From positions 620,001 to 684,000 of the forward strand of contig NZ_CP011567.1 in assembly GCF_001655615.1 (NCBI RefSeq): DNA of 64,000 nt. Direction: 5' to 3'. Below the pieces are notes generated by a model. That model ran no database searches. It saw only the letters and a list, made by a program, of their open reading frames with translations, and was not told where the DNA came from. The translations under genes were made by a program, and so were the position numbers. The first letter of the stretch is position 1, and each line of letters begins with the position of its first letter. Source of the stretch: Pseudomonas sp. GR 6-02 (GTDB lineage: Bacteria > Pseudomonadota > Gammaproteobacteria > Pseudomonadales > Pseudomonadaceae). This document shows, one piece after another, positions 8,690-17,342 of the stretch.

Positions 8690-8783
8690 TTCGCGGGCAA
8701 GCCTCGCTCCTACAGGTTTCGTGTCATGACACGAATTGCGGGGTCAAACACAATCCTGTAGGAGCGAGGCTTGCCCGCGAAGA
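8690..8783. repeat. REP pair (GTAGGAGCGAGGCTTGCCCGCG family)
   Basis: Inverted REP copies (about 8690-8715 and 8755-8782) flank a spacer that contains the small palindrome GTGTCATGACAC at 8721-8732. It lies just past the end of hupE and may act as its transcript end. Confidence 0.9.
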
Positions 8784-8805
8784 GGTCAGTCCAGACGCTA
8801 GAGAA

Positions 8806-9378
8806 TTAACCCGCTAATAACCAAGCTCCGGTTACCGCCGACGCCGCACCCGCCAGCCGAACCAATGGTGCCGCGGCCTGAGGCAAGACGCGAACCATCG
8901 CATAACCCGCGGCATGCAACGCCGCTGTCGCTGCCACAAACCCTGCGGCATACGCCCAGGGACTGGACATGTCCGGCAATTCCAGACCATGCGCCACGCC
9001 ATGAAACAGCGCGAACAACGCGGTCGCCGCAACCGCCAGGCTCAGCGGCGGACGCACTGCCAACGCCACCGCCAGGCCCAGCGCCAATACCGATGCCGCA
9101 ATCCCGCTTTCCAGCGCCGGCAGGTTCAGTCCTTCAAAACCCAGCAAGCCGCCGATCAACATGGTGCCCACGAATGTGCACGGCAGAGCCCAGCGTGCAG
9201 CGCCTTTCTGCTGCGCCGCCCACAACCCCACGGCAACCATCGCCAGCAAGTGATCGAGGCCGCCGATCGGGTGGCTGATGCCGGCGATCAAGCCGTTGTC
9301 GCCATGGCCCGGGTGGGCGAAGGCAATGGCTGGGGTCAGCAGCAGGGCCATGGCGCCCAGAATGCGTTTCAGTGTCAT
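8806..9378 (-). CDS. hupE: HupE/UreJ family metal (nickel) permease
   Basis: This 190-residue membrane protein has a signal-like first helix, then HPGHGDN, and the family signature HPIGGLDHLLAM followed by about six hydrophobic helices with conserved histidines (FHGVAHGLE). HupE/UreJ proteins are secondary nickel (sometimes cobalt) permeases found beside urease or hydrogenase genes. Here it follows ureG on the same strand, which supports nickel supply for urease. A good ribosome site (AAGGAAG) precedes the ATG at 9378. Confidence 0.9.
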   Translation of the reverse strand: MTLKRILGAMALLLTPAIAFAHPGHGDNGLIAGISHPIGGLDHLLAMVAVGLWAAQQKGAARWALPCTFVGTMLIGGLLGFEGLNLPALESGIAASVLALGLAVALAVRPPLSLAVAATALFALFHGVAHGLELPDMSSPWAYAAGFVAATAALHAAGYAMVRVLPQAAAPLVRLAGAASAVTGAWLLAG

Positions 9379-9406
9379 GGATAAGCTTCCTTGTTGATAA
9401 GTGTGA

Positions 9407-10021
9407 TCAGGCCGCAGTCAGCAGGCCCTGGCGTTCGATGAAGGCGATGATTTCTTCAAGGCCCTGGCCGGTTTTCTGGTTGCTGAAGACAAACGGCTTG
9501 CCGTTGCGCATGCGTTGGGTGTCGCTGTTCATCATCTCCAGCGACGCGCCTACCAGCGGCGCCAGGTCGATCTTGTTGATCACCAGCAGGTCGGATTTGC
9601 AGATGCCGGGGCCACCCTTGCGCGGCAGCTTGTCGCCGGCGGAGACATCGATCACGTAAATGGTCAGGTCGGACAGTTCCGGGCTGAAGGTCGCCGAGAG
9701 GTTGTCGCCGCCGGATTCCACCAGGATCAGATCCAGCCCCGGAAAGCGCCGGTTCAGTTGGTCCACGGCTTCGAGGTTGATCGAGGCGTCTTCGCGGATC
9801 GCCGTGTGCGGGCAGCCGCCGGTTTCCACGCCGATGATCCGCTCCGGTGCCAAGGCTTCGTTGCGCACCAGAAAGTCAGCGTCTTCGCGGGTATAGATAT
9901 CGTTGGTCACGACGGCCAGGTTGTAGCGTTCGCGCAGGGCCAGGCACAGGGCCAGGGTCAAGGCGGTTTTGCCGGAGCCGACCGGGCCGCCGATGCCGAC
10001 GCGCAGGGGTTGTGTGTTCAT
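9407..10021 (-). CDS. ureG: Urease accessory GTPase UreG
   Basis: UreG, 204 residues, is the SIMIBI GTPase that drives nickel delivery to urease. Visible are the P-loop [11 protein letters not shown] (about residues 11-21), the [12 protein letters not shown] region, the nickel-binding CPH in [16 protein letters not shown], and the G4-like [11 protein letters not shown] chose the ATG at 10021; an ATG four codons upstream is possible but extends beyond the usual N-terminus. It follows ureF after about 23 bases and precedes hupE. Confidence 0.96.
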   Translation of the reverse strand: MNTQPLRVGIGGPVGSGKTALTLALCLALRERYNLAVVTNDIYTREDADFLVRNEALAPERIIGVETGGCPHTAIREDASINLEAVDQLNRRFPGLDLILVESGGDNLSATFSPELSDLTIYVIDVSAGDKLPRKGGPGICKSDLLVINKIDLAPLVGASLEMMNSDTQRMRNGKPFVFSNQKTGQGLEEIIAFIERQGLLTAA

Positions 10022-10044
10022 GTGATTCTCCAAACTAAAAGGCC

Positions 10045-10719
10045 CTAGGAACGGAACAGACGGCTGTACTGGCGCTCATGGGCCATGCATGCCAGGGACA
10101 GACCGAAAGCGGCGCTGCCAACGTGTTCGAGATTGATTCGGCTGGCGTCTTGCTGCGCCTGTTGCAGCAACGGCAGCAGTTCGCTGGTCAGGCGTTGTGC
10201 GGCTTGCTGGCCCAACGGCAGGGTTTTCATCAACACCGCCAGTTGGTTTTCCAGCCAGCTCCAGAGCCAGGCGGCCAGCGCATCTTGCGGGTTGATGTTC
10301 CAGGCGCGAGCCGCCAGCGCCCAGCCGAGAGCCAAGTGCGGTTCAGGGCGTTGCTCGAGAAAGGCGCGAGCAGGCTCGTCCAGCTCCGGCAAGCCGTTGA
10401 GCAGCTGCTGCAGCGAATAGCCCATCTGCCGGCTCTCCTGATGCAGCTCACGGGTTTCGCGGCTGGCGCGATGCTCTTCGCAGCGTTGCAGCAACTCGGC
10501 CCAGTTTTCTTCGGCGGCGGCGGTGCAATGGGCGAGCAGTAGCGGTGCTTCGAAACGCGCCAGGTTCAGCAGCAATTGATCGCTGATCCAGCGTCGCGCG
10601 CTGTCGGGATCATTGACCCGGCCGTTATCCACCGCCATTTCCAGGCCCTGGGAATAGCTGTAGCCGCCAATCGGCAGCTGCGGGCTGGCCAGGCGCAGCA
10701 GCGCCCAGGCCGGGTTCAT
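10045..10719 (-). CDS. ureF: Urease accessory protein UreF
   Basis: UreF, 224 residues and all-helical, opens [20 protein letters not shown], the conserved UreF start. With UreD and UreG it forms the nickel-loading complex on apo-urease; UreF gates UreG GTPase activity. It overlaps the end of ureE by four bases (ATGA), so the two are translationally coupled. The length is normal. Confidence 0.95.
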   Translation of the reverse strand: MNPAWALLRLASPQLPIGGYSYSQGLEMAVDNGRVNDPDSARRWISDQLLLNLARFEAPLLLAHCTAAAEENWAELLQRCEEHRASRETRELHQESRQMGYSLQQLLNGLPELDEPARAFLEQRPEPHLALGWALAARAWNINPQDALAAWLWSWLENQLAVLMKTLPLGQQAAQRLTSELLPLLQQAQQDASRINLEHVGSAAFGLSLACMAHERQYSRLFRS

Positions 10720-11216
10720 AAGCGCACGCCGAACTGGTGCAGTTTCGGCGGGTAGTTGAAGTCCTCGTCACCGTGGCGCGAGTGGTGATGGCCACCACCG
10801 TAGGCACCGTGTTCCGGCTGGAACGGCGCTTCGATGTTCTCGGCCTTGGCGCCAAGCTGTTCGAGCATGGCCTTGAGCACGTAATCATCGAGCAGGCGCA
10901 ACCAGCCGTCGCCGACTTGCAGGGCCACGTGGCGATTGCCCAGATGATAGGCGGCGCGGGTCAGTTCGAACGCATTGGCGCAGGTGACGTGCAGCAGTTG
11001 TTCGGGGCGAGCACAGACGCGAACGACGCGCCCGTCTTCGGCTTGCAGGCACTCGCCGTCATGCAGCGGTGGCTGGCCGCGCTCCAGAAACAAGCCGACG
11101 TCTTCACCCTCGGCACTGAAACAGCGCAAGCGGCTTTTGCTCCTGGCTTCGAAGGTCAGGTGCAACTCGGCGGCCCAGACGGGTTGAGGGTCGATTCTGC
11201 GATGAATCACCAGCAT
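10716..11216 (-). CDS. ureE: Urease nickel metallochaperone UreE
   Basis: UreE, 166 residues from the ATG at 11216. The N-terminal peptide-binding domain is followed by the metal-binding domain with the conserved YHLGNRHV, and the C-terminus is histidine-rich (HGAYGGGHHHSRHGDE), which binds nickel. An ATG eight codons upstream would add a non-conserved leader; the ATG at 11216 has GGAAG upstream. It is the first gene of ureEFG-hupE. These accessory genes lie about 20 kb from ureDABC, as in P. aeruginosa. Confidence 0.95.
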   Translation of the reverse strand: MLVIHRRIDPQPVWAAELHLTFEARSKSRLRCFSAEGEDVGLFLERGQPPLHDGECLQAEDGRVVRVCARPEQLLHVTCANAFELTRAAYHLGNRHVALQVGDGWLRLLDDYVLKAMLEQLGAKAENIEAPFQPEHGAYGGGHHHSRHGDEDFNYPPKLHQFGVRL

Positions 11217-11385
11217 CGGAAGGCTTCCAGCAATGAACAATGTTCAGGCTAGAGCAAGGGGCTTGCCAATCGGGTGAGAGGTAGGAAATGCCTGTCAGAG
11301 CGACGGGGGGGACTCACAATGTTGCAGGACTTTGATTGAAGTTGGTGCGTGGCGGGTGTTTACGCACCAATTTGCAGCGCACAAA

Positions 11386-11424
11386 AAAAGATCGCAGCCT
11401 TCTGCCGAAGGCTGCGATCTTTTT
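11386..11424. terminator. Bidirectional hairpin terminator downstream of desT
   Basis: A perfect inverted repeat AAAGATCGCAGCCTTC-TGCC-GAAGGCTGCGATCTTT is flanked by A-runs on one side and T-runs on the other. It ends the desT transcript just upstream of ureE. Confidence 0.9.
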
Positions 11425-11432
11425 CTAACGGG

Positions 11433-12065
11433 TTACTCGGTACTGCCGAGTCCCTGCCAATGCTTCAGCCCGATAAAGATAAACCGCAACTGCTGGGTGA
11501 TTTTCGCCTGGGGTGTCAGGTGCTCGGGCAATGCTTCGGCCGGCGGATCGATGATGTCCGGCAGGGTCGCGAACACGCTTTTGACGATCAGATCGGCCAT
11601 GACGCTCAGGCCGGCGATGTCCAGATGCTGCAGTTTGGGCATCAGCGACAAATCGGCCGCCAGGTCCGAGCTGATGTCCTCGCGCAGGCGGCCGATGGCC
11701 TGGCGCACCGGCAGCGAGCCGCCGTACTGCTCTCGGGCAAGAAACAGGAACTGCGAGCGATTGGCCGTGACCACGTCGAGAAAGATCCGCACCGAGGCAT
11801 CGATGATACCGCCCATGACGAATTCGTTATGGCGCACCAGGCGGATGGTTTCGCGGAAGGTCTGGCCGACTTCGCACACCAGCGCCAGGCCCAATTCGTC
11901 CATGTCGGCGAAGTGCCGGTAGAAACCAGTGGGCACGATCCCGGCGGTTCGCGTCACTTCACGCAGGCTCAAGCTGCCGAATCCTCGGCCGCTTTCCATC
12001 AGGTGGCGGGCAGCGTCCATCAGGGCGTTGCGGGTCTGTTGTTTCTGTTCGGCGCGGGGCAGCAT
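11433..12065 (-). CDS. desT: TetR-family regulator of unsaturated fatty acid metabolism (DesT/FabR type)
   Basis: The 210-residue protein has an N-terminal TetR helix-turn-helix (SLREVTRTAGIVPTGFYRHF) that closely follows the FabR/DesT subfamily, and a C-terminal ligand domain with FLFLAREQYGGSLPVRQAIG. DesT and FabR sense the ratio of unsaturated to saturated acyl-CoA and repress desaturase or fab genes. In P. aeruginosa desT lies beside ureE, the same place as here, which supports orthology. However, desCB is not adjacent in this window. I chose the ATG at 12065; the longer frame upstream is arginine-rich and not conserved-looking. Confidence 0.82.
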   Translation of the reverse strand: MLPRAEQKQQTRNALMDAARHLMESGRGFGSLSLREVTRTAGIVPTGFYRHFADMDELGLALVCEVGQTFRETIRLVRHNEFVMGGIIDASVRIFLDVVTANRSQFLFLAREQYGGSLPVRQAIGRLREDISSDLAADLSLMPKLQHLDIAGLSVMADLIVKSVFATLPDIIDPPAEALPEHLTPQAKITQQLRFIFIGLKHWQGLGSTE

Positions 12066-12176
12066 CGCAAGGGTGTTTTCTGGACAGGGACAGCGGCGCA
12101 CTCTAGCAAATCGGCTTCGCTGGCGTCGAACGGACTGTCGGGGGATCACGCGGGGGAAATGCAGCTTCTATAAAGT

Positions 12177-12208
12177 CAAAAGCCCAATCCGGGGATTGGG
12201 CTTTTTTT
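12177..12208 (-). terminator. Terminator of the tandem-repeat protein gene
   Basis: The stem AAAGCCCAATC / GATTGGGCTTT is flanked by A/T runs on both sides and lies 17 bases past the stop of the minus-strand gene at 12225-12743. It could also work on the plus strand, where the T-run is longer, but no plus-strand gene precedes it. Confidence 0.8.
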
Positions 12209-12224
12209 CCAGGCCGCCATGGGC

Positions 12225-12743
12225 TTAGCTCACAGCGCTGTTGCGTTCGATCACACGGTCACCACCACCTTCAGCAAGGGTTTGGCCTTGTGGAGTGCGA
12301 TCGGCACCGTCAGCCGCCAGGGTTTGGCCTTGTGGAGTGCGATCGGCACCGTCAGCCGCCAGGGTTTGGCCTTGTGGAGTGCGGTCGGCACCGTCAGCAG
12401 CCAGGGTTTGGCCTTGTGGAGTGCGGTCAGTACCGTCAGCCGCCAGGGTTTGGCCTTGTGGGGTACGGTCGGTACCGTCAGCCGCCAGAGTTTGGCCTTG
12501 TGGGGTACGGTCGGTACCGTCAGCAGCCAGGGTTTGGCCCTGTGGAGTGCGATCCGAGCCATCCTGGGTGATCAGGCCTTTTTCTTTCAGGCGCTCGTTA
12601 CCGTTGGCACCATCGGCAACGGTCTGGCTGAACACCGAGTGGCTGTCTTTGACTTGTGGAGTGGCCTGATCGGCAGCCGGCAGAGCAAAAGCGGTGCTGG
12701 CTAACATTGAGAGGGTCAGGCTAAGCAGTAATTCGCGTTTCAT
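12225..12743 (-). CDS. Secreted protein with seven 14-residue tandem repeats
   Basis: The 172-residue product has a Sec signal peptide (about 1-20, ending STAFA), a short linker (21-60), then seven near-perfect 14-residue repeats of the form DG(S/T/A)DRTPQGQTLAA at residues 61-158, and a degenerate eighth unit to the C-terminus. The repeats are also near-identical at DNA level (42-base units, 12270-12563), so the number may vary between strains. They are hydrophilic, have no cysteine and look disordered or extended. The start at 12743 has a strong AAGGAG site. I do not recognise a named family or function; it is presumably periplasmic or exported. A good terminator follows. Confidence 0.75.
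   Translation of the reverse strand: MKRELLLSLTLSMLASTAFALPAADQATPQVKDSHSVFSQTVADGANGNERLKEKGLITQDGSDRTPQGQTLAADGTDRTPQGQTLAADGTDRTPQGQTLAADGTDRTPQGQTLAADGADRTPQGQTLAADGADRTPQGQTLAADGADRTPQGQTLAEGGGDRVIERNSAVS
12270..12563 (-). repeat. Seven-copy 42-base in-frame tandem repeat
   Basis: Units of 42 bases encode DGxDRTPQGQTLAA. Units differ at only a few positions, mainly the codon giving S, T or A and a few synonymous sites, which suggests recent expansion by slippage or unequal crossover. Confidence 0.92.
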
Positions 12744-13122
12744 GATGGGTTGCTCCTTGGGAGGGCGATAAAGTGGGTACGAGGTCAATGCTACTCTCGA
12801 TAAGTCGATATAAAAGTTCATAAACGCAATGGTAATAATCAACGGAATTGATTGTTTGGCCGAGCGGCTCTAGAACGGGCGTTTCCGGCGAACGTTTTTG
12901 CACTGAGGTGGGTATTTTCGACTCATTTTCGCCTCGCAAAAGTGCGGGGTCGGTAACGCTAAAAAGGGAGGGGCGAGACGGCTATTTGCGTTCGAATCGG
13001 CCTTCGGGTTAAACCTGCGGGCCGTTTTCCAGTCGTACATTTCATGGCAGGCCGGTTCTGGCCTAACGTTTCATCAGTGCGTCGCTGTCAGGGCGCTCAG
13101 TCGTATTCAGGAGCTCTGTGCA
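12744..13122. other. Divergent intergenic region between the repeat-protein gene and asmA
   Basis: This 380-base gap must hold the promoters of both flanking genes. The part next to the repeat-protein gene is AT-richer than its surroundings (12780-12860). I see no gene, no REP pair and no clear operator here. Confidence 0.5.
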
Positions 13123-15198
13123 ATGACGCGCACTCGTAAAATGCTTGCCTGGACCTCCGCCAGCCTCGTTGTGCTGCTGGCCGTCCTGGTGCTGATCATC
13201 GCGTTCTTCGATTGGAACCGGATCAAGCCGCCCCTTAACGCCAAAGTCTCCGAAGAACTGCATCGTCCGTTCGCCATCAACGGCAACCTCGCGGTGGTCT
13301 GGCAGCGCGAGCCCGACGAAGGCGGCTGGCGGGCCTGGGTACCGTGGCCGCATGTGGTGGCCGAGGACCTGAGCCTGGGCAACCCGGACTGGTCGAAGCA
13401 ACCGCAGATGGCCACCCTCAAACGCGTCGAGCTGCGTATTTCACCGCTGGCCTTGCTGACACAGCGGGTGACGATCCCGCGCATCGACCTGACCGAGCCC
13501 AATGCCGACCTGCAGCGTCTGGCCGACGGCCGCGCCAACTGGACATTCAAGTTCGACCCCAAGGATCCGAATGCCGAGCCTTCTAACTGGGTGCTGGACA
13601 TCGGTGCCATCGGCTTCGACAAGGGCCATGTCACGCTCGACGACCAGAGCCTGAAAACCCGCCTCGACTTGCTTATCGATCCGCTGGGCAAGCCGATTCC
13701 GTTCAGTGACATCGTCGGCGACAAAGCGGCGAAAACCGCGCTTGAGAAGGGCGGTTCGCCGCAGGATTACGCGTTCGCGTTGAAGGTCAAAGGCCAATAC
13801 CACGGCCAGAATCTGGCCGGCCAAGGCAAAATCGGTGGTTTGCTGGCCCTACAGGATGCCGCCAAGCCGTTCCCGCTTCATGCGCAAATGAAGATTGCCG
13901 ACACCAGCGTCGAACTGGCCGGCACGCTCACCGACCCATTGAACCTCGGCGCCCTGGATCTGCGCCTGAAACTGGCCGGTGCCAGCCTGGGCAATCTCTA
14001 TCCGCTGATCGGCGTGACCCTGCCGGATACCCCGCCGTACGCCACGGATGGGCATTTGACCGCCAAGTTGCATGAGTCGGGCGGGGCGGTGTACCGCTAT
14101 GAGGACTTCAACGGCAAGATCGGCGAGAGCGATATCCATGGCAACCTGGCTTATGTCGCGAGTCAACCGCGGCCCAAGCTCAGCGGGGCGGTGGAGTCCA
14201 ATCAACTGTTGTTTGCCGACCTGGCCCCACTGATCGGCGCCGACTCCAATGCCAAGCAAAAGGCCCGCGGCGGTGAAAGCAAACAGCCGGCGGACAAGAT
14301 TCTGCCGGTCGAGGAATTCAAGACCGAGCGCTGGCGCGATATGGACGCTGACGTCGAGTTCACTGGCAAGCGCATTGTCCACAGCGAAAAACTGCCGTTC
14401 AACGACCTCTACACCCATTTGGTGCTGACGGATGGTGTGCTCAGTCTCGAGCCCCTGCGTTTCGGCGTGGCGGGCGGCAATCTGGATGCGCAGATTCGTC
14501 TGAACGGGCGCGCCGAGCCATTGGAAGGCCGGGCCAAACTGACTGCGCGCAAGTTCAAGCTCAAACAGTTGTTCCCCTCCATTGAACGGATGAAAACCAG
14601 TTTCGGTGAGCTCAATGGCGACGCCGACCTTACCGGTCGTGGCAACTCGGTGGCCAAGCTGCTGGGCACTGCCGACGGCAATTTGAAGATGCTGATCAAT
14701 GATGGCGCCATCAGTCGTGAGTTGATGGAGCTGGCCGGGCTCAATGTCGGCAACTATGTGGTCGGGAAAATCTTTGGCGACAAGGAAGTGAAGATCAACT
14801 GCGCGGCGGCCAATTTCGACATCAAGAGCGGTCTGGCGACCACGCAGTTGTTCGTCTTCGATACCGAGAACGCGATTGTCTACATCGATGGCACGGCGAA
14901 CATGGCGACCGAGCAACTGGACCTGACCATCAGCCCGGAATCCAAGGGCTGGCGCTTGATTTCGTTGCGTTCGCCACTGTATGTGCGGGGTAAGTTCATC
15001 AAGCCGGATGCGGGGGTGAAAGCGGTGCCGCTGATGCTGCGCGGGGCCGGGATGGTGGCGCTGGGTGTGATTGCCGCGCCGGCGGCGGGTTTGCTGGCGC
15101 TGATCGCGCCGAGTGCTGGCGAGCCGAATCAATGTGCGCCGTTGCTGGAGCAGATGAAGGCGGGCAAGGCGCCGGTGACGGTCAAGCCCACCCGGTAG
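13123..15198 (+). CDS. asmA: AsmA family envelope protein
   Basis: The 691-residue protein has one N-terminal transmembrane helix (about residues 8-27) and then a large periplasmic region of the AsmA/AsmA-like type. It begins FFDWNRIKPPLNAKVSEE, matching the family's conserved DWN...I motif. The C-terminal AsmA domain includes ARKFKLKQLFPSIERM and a segment LRFGVAGGNLDAQIRLNG. AsmA-like proteins are bridge-like or TAM-related envelope proteins involved in outer-membrane lipid homeostasis. It stands alone on the plus strand and converges with a LysR gene. Confidence 0.9.
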   Translation: MTRTRKMLAWTSASLVVLLAVLVLIIAFFDWNRIKPPLNAKVSEELHRPFAINGNLAVVWQREPDEGGWRAWVPWPHVVAEDLSLGNPDWSKQPQMATLKRVELRISPLALLTQRVTIPRIDLTEPNADLQRLADGRANWTFKFDPKDPNAEPSNWVLDIGAIGFDKGHVTLDDQSLKTRLDLLIDPLGKPIPFSDIVGDKAAKTALEKGGSPQDYAFALKVKGQYHGQNLAGQGKIGGLLALQDAAKPFPLHAQMKIADTSVELAGTLTDPLNLGALDLRLKLAGASLGNLYPLIGVTLPDTPPYATDGHLTAKLHESGGAVYRYEDFNGKIGESDIHGNLAYVASQPRPKLSGAVESNQLLFADLAPLIGADSNAKQKARGGESKQPADKILPVEEFKTERWRDMDADVEFTGKRIVHSEKLPFNDLYTHLVLTDGVLSLEPLRFGVAGGNLDAQIRLNGRAEPLEGRAKLTARKFKLKQLFPSIERMKTSFGELNGDADLTGRGNSVAKLLGTADGNLKMLINDGAISRELMELAGLNVGNYVVGKIFGDKEVKINCAAANFDIKSGLATTQLFVFDTENAIVYIDGTANMATEQLDLTISPESKGWRLISLRSPLYVRGKFIKPDAGVKAVPLMLRGAGMVALGVIAAPAAGLLALIAPSAGEPNQCAPLLEQMKAGKAPVTVKPTR

Positions 15199-15201
15199 AT
15201 C

Positions 15202-15278
15202 AAAAGATCTCAGCCTGCGGCCGCTACATTGGAACGCGTTCCCCTGCAGGAGCTGCCGCAGGCTTCGATCTTGGCAAT
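15202..15278. repeat. Inverted repeat between asmA and the LysR gene
   Basis: AAGATC...CAGCCTGCGGC at 15204-15222 pairs with GCCGCAGGCTTCGATCTT at 15256-15273. The element lies at the convergent ends of asmA and the LysR gene and probably terminates both. Its right half is inside the last codons of the LysR gene. Confidence 0.65.
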
Positions 15279-16168
15279 AGACCAGACAATCGAGCTTCCT
15301 CCTGCAACCACGCAAAAAACGCCCGCACCGGCGGATGCCGTTCGCGCCCTGGAACGCACAGTGCGCTGTATCCGGCCCCGTCGACCTGAATCTCACCCCG
15401 GTAAGGCAGCAATAAGCCGCTGGCCACACTCTCCGACACCAGAATATTGCTCGCCAGCACCAAACCTTGCCCGGCAATGGCGGCTTGCAGGGCGTAATGC
15501 TCTTCGTCGTATTCACGCACCGCTGGCTGTCCGGCCAGCCAGGTTTCGCCGGATTGCGCGCACCAGGCTTCCCAGCCGTGGGCATACAGTTTGGAGTTAT
15601 GCCACTGCACGCTGATCAGGGTGGGTACCCGACGGGTCGCCAGGGCCACTTGTTCAGGCGAGCCATAAACCCCGAAGGACTCGTCGAACAGGCACAACCC
15701 ATACAGGTTCGGGTAGTCGTCTTGGCTGTAGCGCAGCACCAGATCGACGCTGGCGTCCTGATGCAAATCGATGACTTCGCAGTGAGTGTCCAGCCGCACG
15801 CTGATGTGCGGATGCCGGGCATAAAACCGTCCCAGCCGTGGCACCAGCCAAAGGGCGGCGAAAGCGGCGGTGGTGGAGATCGTCAGGCTCGTGCCGCTGC
15901 GTTGCGGGCGCAAGGTATCGACGCTTTGCGCCACCTCCAGCAGGGCGCCATGCAGGCTACGGAACAGCCGTTCGCCGCACTCGGTCAGGCGCACCTGGCG
16001 TGGCAGTCGTTCGAACAGCGGCACGCCGAGCCAGTTTTCCAGGGAGCGGATCTGGTGGGAAACCGCCGTCGGCGTCACGGACAGCTCTTCGGCGGCAGCC
16101 TTGAAACTCAGCAGGCGCGAGGCGGATTCGAAGGCCCGCAGGGCGGTCAACGGCAACGAGGCAAACAT
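15224..16168 (-). CDS. LysR-family transcriptional regulator (GcvA-like)
   Basis: The 314-residue LTTR opens PLTALRAFESASRLLSFKAA, the GcvA/AmpR-type start, with the winged HTH in the first 60 residues (AEELSVTPTAVSHQIRSLE). The effector-binding domain follows with the typical SVDLVLRYSQDDYPNLYGLC. It is divergent from the azoreductase gene, so it probably controls azoR and the following SMR gene, perhaps in response to quinones or other electrophiles. The final residues (about KPAAAPAGERVPM) are encoded by repeat DNA, so the C-terminal tail may be strain-specific. Confidence 0.87.
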   Translation of the reverse strand: MFASLPLTALRAFESASRLLSFKAAAEELSVTPTAVSHQIRSLENWLGVPLFERLPRQVRLTECGERLFRSLHGALLEVAQSVDTLRPQRSGTSLTISTTAAFAALWLVPRLGRFYARHPHISVRLDTHCEVIDLHQDASVDLVLRYSQDDYPNLYGLCLFDESFGVYGSPEQVALATRRVPTLISVQWHNSKLYAHGWEAWCAQSGETWLAGQPAVREYDEEHYALQAAIAGQGLVLASNILVSESVASGLLLPYRGEIQVDGAGYSALCVPGRERHPPVRAFFAWLQEEARLSGLLPRSKPAAAPAGERVPM

Positions 16169-16180
16169 TTAAAACTCCAT

Positions 16181-16199
16181 GGGTGAAATAGATTCATCC
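16181..16199. promoter_or_regulatory. Candidate LysR operator between lysR and azoR
   Basis: An imperfect dyad GGGTGAAATAGATTCATCC is centred 22 bases upstream of the LysR start codon. The core TGAA-N5-TTCA is symmetric. Its placement in the divergent gap suits an autoregulatory LysR site, but the match to the T-N11-A consensus is not exact. Confidence 0.4.
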
Positions 16200-16289
16200 A
16201 GACTGATTTTTGCTCATTTGAAGGCAGGCGGCTGTGCGCTTCAAGCTGCAACCACAAACCGTTTCAGTTTAGCCCTTAAGGAGATTCAG

Positions 16290-16928
16290 ATGAGCACAAT
16301 TCTTGCCATTCACGCCAGCCCCCGTGGCGAACGCTCTCATTCGCGGCGGTTGGCCGAGGTGTTTCTTTCAGCCTGGCAGGTCCGTAACCCGCAGTCGCAA
16401 TTGACCCGCCGTGAAGTCGGGCGGGCGTTGATCCCGGCCGTCAACGAAGCCTTCGTAGCGGCTGCTTTTCATCCAGAGCCTCAAGCGCGACCGTTGTCGA
16501 TGCAGGCCGACCTGGCACTCAGCGATGAGTTGGTGGGTGAGTTGCTCGGCCATGATCTGCTGGTGATTTCCACCCCGATGTACAACTTCAGCGTGCCCAG
16601 TGGCCTCAAGGCCTGGATCGACCAGATTGTGCGGCTCGGGCTGACGTTCAATCACACCCTGGACAACGGCATCGCGCAGTACGAACCGCTGGTGCGGGGC
16701 AAGAAGGCGTTGATCGTCACCAGTCGCGGCGGGTTTGGTTTCGGCCCCGGTGGCGAGCTTGAAGCGATGAACCATGCCGACCCGTTGCTGCGCACGGCAC
16801 TGGGGTTCATCGGCATCACTGACGTCACGGTTGTCGCCGCCGAGGGCGAAGAGTCCGCCGAGCGCACCTTCCAGGTTTCCGTAGCCGAGGCCGAACAGCG
16901 TTTGCTGGCGCTGGCCAGGGAGTTCTAG
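16290..16928 (+). CDS. azoR: FMN-dependent NADH-azoreductase (AzoR family)
   Basis: This 212-residue flavodoxin-fold quinone/azo reductase opens [18 protein letters not shown] (FMN phosphate loop), followed by the family motif [20 protein letters not shown] and [13 protein letters not shown] near the flavin. AzoR homodimers reduce quinones and azo compounds by two electrons and protect against electrophile stress. The ATG at 16290 follows AAGGAG. The next gene starts directly after the stop codon with no gap, so an azoR-SMR operon is likely, controlled by the divergent LysR protein. Confidence 0.92.
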   Translation: MSTILAIHASPRGERSHSRRLAEVFLSAWQVRNPQSQLTRREVGRALIPAVNEAFVAAAFHPEPQARPLSMQADLALSDELVGELLGHDLLVISTPMYNFSVPSGLKAWIDQIVRLGLTFNHTLDNGIAQYEPLVRGKKALIVTSRGGFGFGPGGELEAMNHADPLLRTALGFIGITDVTVVAAEGEESAERTFQVSVAEAEQRLLALAREF

Positions 16929-17234
16929 ATGGCCTGGCTGTTCCTGCTGATTGCCGCCGGGTTCGAGGTCACCTTCGCCATGGGCATGAAGTACGCCGAT
17001 GGCTTCACCCGGCTCTGGCCTTCGGTGATCACCGTGGTGGCGGCCGTGGGTGGGATCTATTTCCTGACCTTGGCCATGCGCGAATTGCCGGTGAGCATCG
17101 CCTACCCGATCTGGACCGCCATCGGTTCATTGGGCACGGTGTTCCTCGGCTTTGCGCTGCTGGGCGAAAGCCTGACCGCGCTCAAACTGGTGTCGGTCGG
17201 GCTGATTGTGGCGGGCGTGGTGGGGTTGAAGTAG
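16929..17234 (+). CDS. Small multidrug resistance (SMR) family transporter, SugE/Gdx-like
   Basis: The 101-residue, four-helix protein has the essential membrane glutamate in AAGFEVTFAMGMKYADGF (E13), followed by SVITVVAAVGGIYFL, and AYPIWTAIGSLGTV in helix 3. The GFTRLWPS segment resembles SugE/Gdx guanidinium exporters more than EmrE. The residue usually tryptophan after the glutamate in Gdx is phenylalanine here, so substrate specificity is unclear (guanidinium, quaternary ammonium or other cations). It begins immediately after the azoR stop and is probably co-transcribed with it. Confidence 0.85.
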   Translation: MAWLFLLIAAGFEVTFAMGMKYADGFTRLWPSVITVVAAVGGIYFLTLAMRELPVSIAYPIWTAIGSLGTVFLGFALLGESLTALKLVSVGLIVAGVVGLK

Positions 17235-17342
17235 GGTGGATGTCATAGATTGGTCACCGGGTTGTCATCTTGGGTGGCGATGCTTGGCTGAGGCCTTGCA
17301 TCCAGCCTTGCTTCATCTCACCGACCACAAGGATGTTCATCC

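Noticed and set aside
12270..12563. 42-base repeats considered as a non-coding satellite
   Set aside because: The unit length is a multiple of three, the frame stays open with a signal peptide, strong ribosome site and terminator, so it is treated as coding.
13849..15585. Long 578-codon minus-strand frame opposite asmA
   Set aside because: It is a shadow of asmA in GC-rich DNA; the translation has no family features, while the plus-strand AsmA protein is convincing.
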